Assembly (NCBI RefSeq): GCF_003591485.1
Contig: NZ_QZCF01000002.1
Coordinates: 806,001-870,000, forward strand
Length of the DNA: 64,000 nucleotides
Direction of reading: 5' to 3'
From: Paenibacillus sp. 1011MAR3C5
GTDB taxonomy: Bacteria > Bacillota > Bacilli > Paenibacillales > Paenibacillaceae
Under the pieces are notes generated by a model, which did no database searches, was not told where the DNA came from, and saw only the letters and a list, made by a program, of their open reading frames with translations. A program made the position numbers and the translations under genes. The first letter of the stretch is position 1, and each line of letters starts with the position of its first letter. Shown here piece after piece: positions 62,110-64,000 of this stretch.

Positions 62110-63792
62110 ATGTTGAACAGAAGAGCAAGAACTCGAAAATCAATTTTACTGATGGCCGCCATATTGGCGCTGCTGCTGTCGGCTTGCAGTAAGCCGGAAA
62201 GCCCCGCAGCAAATCCTTCGGCCAAGTCAGCCGGGGAGAAAACCGCTGATCCAACCCAAGAGACGCCTGCCGCAACACCTGCGGCTCCAAAGACATTAAC
62301 AATCGGCATCGTTAATGCGCCGGTCACACTGAACCAGATCAATACGCAAGGCAGCTCCGCGTCGCTCGCTCCCATCAATCTGCTGAACGATGCGCTGCTC
62401 GATGTGACGGATGAAGCCGCATTTATACCGAAGCTGGCAGATTCCATTGAGACGCAGGACAAACAAACGTATCGCATCAAGCTGAAAGCAAGCGCGAAGT
62501 GGAACGACGGAACGCCGTTCACGACTGCGGATGTCGCATTCACCTTGAAGTCCGCGCTTCACCCGAAGGTCGATACCTCTTTCCAGCTTAACTTCATTGA
62601 AGGCTTGAACGAAGCCGGCAAGCTTGATGAAGGCGTCGACGACATTGCGGGTCTCACGGTGATCGATGCGACGACTTTTGAGATCAAAACGAAGTCGCCG
62701 ATTGATCCCCTCGTATTCAACGAACGCTTTGGCGCGAAGGTCAATTTCCTGCCCGAACATATTTTGAAGGACGTTAATACGGAGCAGCTTGCCACCCATG
62801 AATATTTCCAGAAGCCGACGGTTACGATTGGGCCGTACAAATTCGCCAGCTATGTGCAAGGCCAGCATGTCGAGGTGACGAAGAACGACAATTATTATCT
62901 CGACGTGCCGAAGATCGATACGATCTTCATCAAAGTGCTTCCGGCCGCGAACCTCGTTGCGCAGCTGCAGACGGGAGAAATCCAGATGAACTCCCTGCCG
63001 GTCGGGCTTGTCCCGATTACAGATTACGATAAAGTGACCGGCTTCGACAATGTGAACGTCACTTCGGCGCCAGCCTCTGAGCCCGCCGAGCTGTTTTTCA
63101 ATGTCGAGAAGCTGCCGGACAAGAAAGTCAGACAGGCGATTGCCCATGCGCTTAATCGTCCTCAGATCGTCGAGAAACTGCTGAAGGGGCAGGCCGAAAT
63201 TATTGACGGCGGCATTCCGAGCAAACATCCCTACTTCAACGCGACTATCAAAAACTATGATTACGATCCAGAAAAATCCAAGCAGCTCCTGAAAGAAGCG
63301 AACTGGGATACGAATCAAAAGCTCACCTTCCTCATTCCGGTCGGCAACAAAGTACGGGAGCAAGCGGCTGACATACTGGTTCAAAATCTGGAGGCCGTCG
63401 GCTTCAAGATCGACGTGCAGAAATTCGATTTCCCTACACTTATCGACAAGGTGGAGAAAGGCGAGCACCATATTACGATTTTTACAAGAGACTATTATAT
63501 CGAACCTAGCTTATACTTCACGACCTACAAGAGCGACGATCCCGAAAGCGTCATCCGGTACAACAATCCGCTCGTTGATGAGTTGATCCAGAAGGGCGAG
63601 AAGGAGATCGACGAAACGAAGCGCCACGAAATCTACCATCAATTGCAGGAAGTGCTGCACGAGGATGTGCCGACGCTTGCGGTTTATTCCGAGAAGCGGC
63701 TTCAGGTGGTATCCAAGGATGTGCTTGTCGGCAAGCCGCTTAATCTGGGTACGTTCAACAACGTCAACCAGTGGGATATTGCTGTAAAATAA
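62110..63792 (+). CDS. Oligopeptide/dipeptide-type ABC transporter substrate-binding lipoprotein
   Basis: A 560-residue family-5 binding protein. The signal ends in a lipobox (LLLSACSKPE), followed by an Ala/Pro/Ser-rich linker. The mature part has the OppA/DppA pattern: LNDALLDVTDEAAFIPKLADSIE, KWNDGTPFTTADVAFTLKSALHP, then PDKKVRQAIAHALNRPQIVEKLL. It anchors the last component of the importer outside the membrane. Family-5 proteins bind peptides, nickel chelates, glutathione and similar. Here a thiol-conjugate ligand is possible, from operators shared with the monooxygenase operon. Confidence 0.9.
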   Translation: MLNRRARTRKSILLMAAILALLLSACSKPESPAANPSAKSAGEKTADPTQETPAATPAAPKTLTIGIVNAPVTLNQINTQGSSASLAPINLLNDALLDVTDEAAFIPKLADSIETQDKQTYRIKLKASAKWNDGTPFTTADVAFTLKSALHPKVDTSFQLNFIEGLNEAGKLDEGVDDIAGLTVIDATTFEIKTKSPIDPLVFNERFGAKVNFLPEHILKDVNTEQLATHEYFQKPTVTIGPYKFASYVQGQHVEVTKNDNYYLDVPKIDTIFIKVLPAANLVAQLQTGEIQMNSLPVGLVPITDYDKVTGFDNVNVTSAPASEPAELFFNVEKLPDKKVRQAIAHALNRPQIVEKLLKGQAEIIDGGIPSKHPYFNATIKNYDYDPEKSKQLLKEANWDTNQKLTFLIPVGNKVREQAADILVQNLEAVGFKIDVQKFDFPTLIDKVEKGEHHITIFTRDYYIEPSLYFTTYKSDDPESVIRYNNPLVDELIQKGEKEIDETKRHEIYHQLQEVLHEDVPTLAVYSEKRLQVVSKDVLVGKPLNLGTFNNVNQWDIAVK

Positions 63793-63847
63793 CTCGGCCA
63801 GCATTATCAGCAATTGGGTTCCTGCTTGACCAAGCTTACTTTTCTGA

Positions 63848-63892
63848 GCTGACCTGCGCATGCGCGTCAGCCTCTCTAGCTCGCGCATGCGC
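63848..63892. repeat. Paired GCGCATGCGC palindromes after the Opp operon
   Basis: GCGCATGCGC occurs at 63856-63865 and 63883-63892. The first is nested in GCTGAC/GTCAGC arms (63848-63853, 63866-63871), giving a strong stem. It could be a terminator without a good T-tract, a leader structure or a protein site. Confidence 0.5.
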
Positions 63893-63967
63893 TTCAACTT
63901 ACGGTTGTAGAGGATATTTCCTTTATAATAAATCGCTTTAACCAATCCTTTAGGAGGTGCAAGAAAC

Positions 63968-64000
63968 ATGGCAAATTTGAGTTGTTTGGTGTGCAGGTCG
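63968..64000 (+). CDS. Start of an unidentified gene, cut by the window end
   Basis: Only 11 codons are visible: MANLSCLVCRS. A very strong TTTAGGAGGTG (63949-63959) precedes the ATG, and TATAAT at 63924-63929 is a likely -10. The C-x-x-C pair suggests a small zinc-ribbon or redox protein, but nothing more can be said. Confidence 0.55.
   Translation, partial: MANLSCLVCRS

Noticed and set aside
62296-63471. A 391-codon open frame on the minus strand under the Opp binding-protein gene
   Set aside because: It is anti-sense to a confident lipoprotein gene and lacks a ribosome site and known motifs.
1-64000. CRISPR arrays, insertion sequences, tRNA and rRNA genes
   Set aside because: No regular spaced repeats, transposase genes, cloverleaf or ribosomal RNA sequence was noticed on reading; a covariance search was not possible.

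Overview
The window reads as chromosomal DNA of a Paenibacillus-like soil Bacillota. Four things suggest this: moderate GC with strong AGGAGG-type ribosome sites and frequent GTG/TTG starts; YesM/YesN two-component genes beside a sugar ABC transporter; a secreted chitin-type AA10 monooxygenase with FN3 and CBM modules; and CcpA-like cre sites, a bacillithiol-transferase relative and a class B penicillin-binding protein. No rRNA, tRNA, CRISPR array, phage or insertion sequence was recognised. The genus is inferred from gene content only.

Layout. 0-9 kb holds a truncated WYL regulator, a terpenoid-cyclase-fold protein, a YfiT-type DinB protein, a serine hydrolase, a frameshifted small gene, a bicupin close to oxalate decarboxylase but with an altered active-site lid, small lipoprotein and hypothetical genes, an MFS exporter and a tandem-MerR regulator. 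9.3-17.2 kb has an acetyltransferase and then an unusual catabolic operon: a GGDEF-plus-helix-turn-helix regulator, an NAD epimerase-like protein, a DapA-family aldolase, both subunits of iron-sulfur L-serine dehydratase, an M20 amidohydrolase and a Gfo/Idh/MocA oxidoreductase. 17.4-25 kb holds a RibD/DHFR-fold protein, a degraded SDR remnant, the AA10 LPMO, an acetyltransferase, a penicillin-binding protein and a secreted discoidin-metalloprotease.

25.2-37.6 kb is a hemicellulose or arabinan-type utilisation locus: a GntR/LacI-type regulator, a secreted modular GH43 enzyme, a YesM kinase and YesN response regulator, a lipoprotein and two permeases of a sugar ABC importer, and a cytoplasmic GH2 enzyme. 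One perfect and one near-perfect cre site suggest catabolite repression. 37.7-48.7 kb is a set of single genes: MFS, lipoprotein, FMN reductase, several GNATs, a LysR divergent from an EPSP-synthase homologue, a stalk-domain protein, a nucleotidyltransferase and an SRPBCC protein.

48.7-63.8 kb is the most coherent system and probably the most interesting. A LysR gene lies behind a consensus promoter and an attenuator-like leader. It is followed by an amino-acid ABC importer, a luciferase-like monooxygenase, an M20 deacylase, a DinB protein, a GNAT and an NtaA/SnaA/DszA-type monooxygenase, and then a complete Opp/Dpp-type importer. The gene set resembles the B. subtilis ytmI and yxe sulfur-salvage operons. 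Two short DNA elements recur in it. A 27-bp element, matching the CymR box as I remember it, occurs downstream of the LysR promoter and before the Opp operon (21/27 identical), with a weaker copy before the binding-protein gene. A dyad ATAGA-N5-TCTAT occurs upstream of both transporter operons (16/18 identical). The simplest reading is one two-tier regulon for import and breakdown of cysteine S-conjugates or other organosulfur compounds, extended by a DinB thiol-transferase-like enzyme and a second importer.
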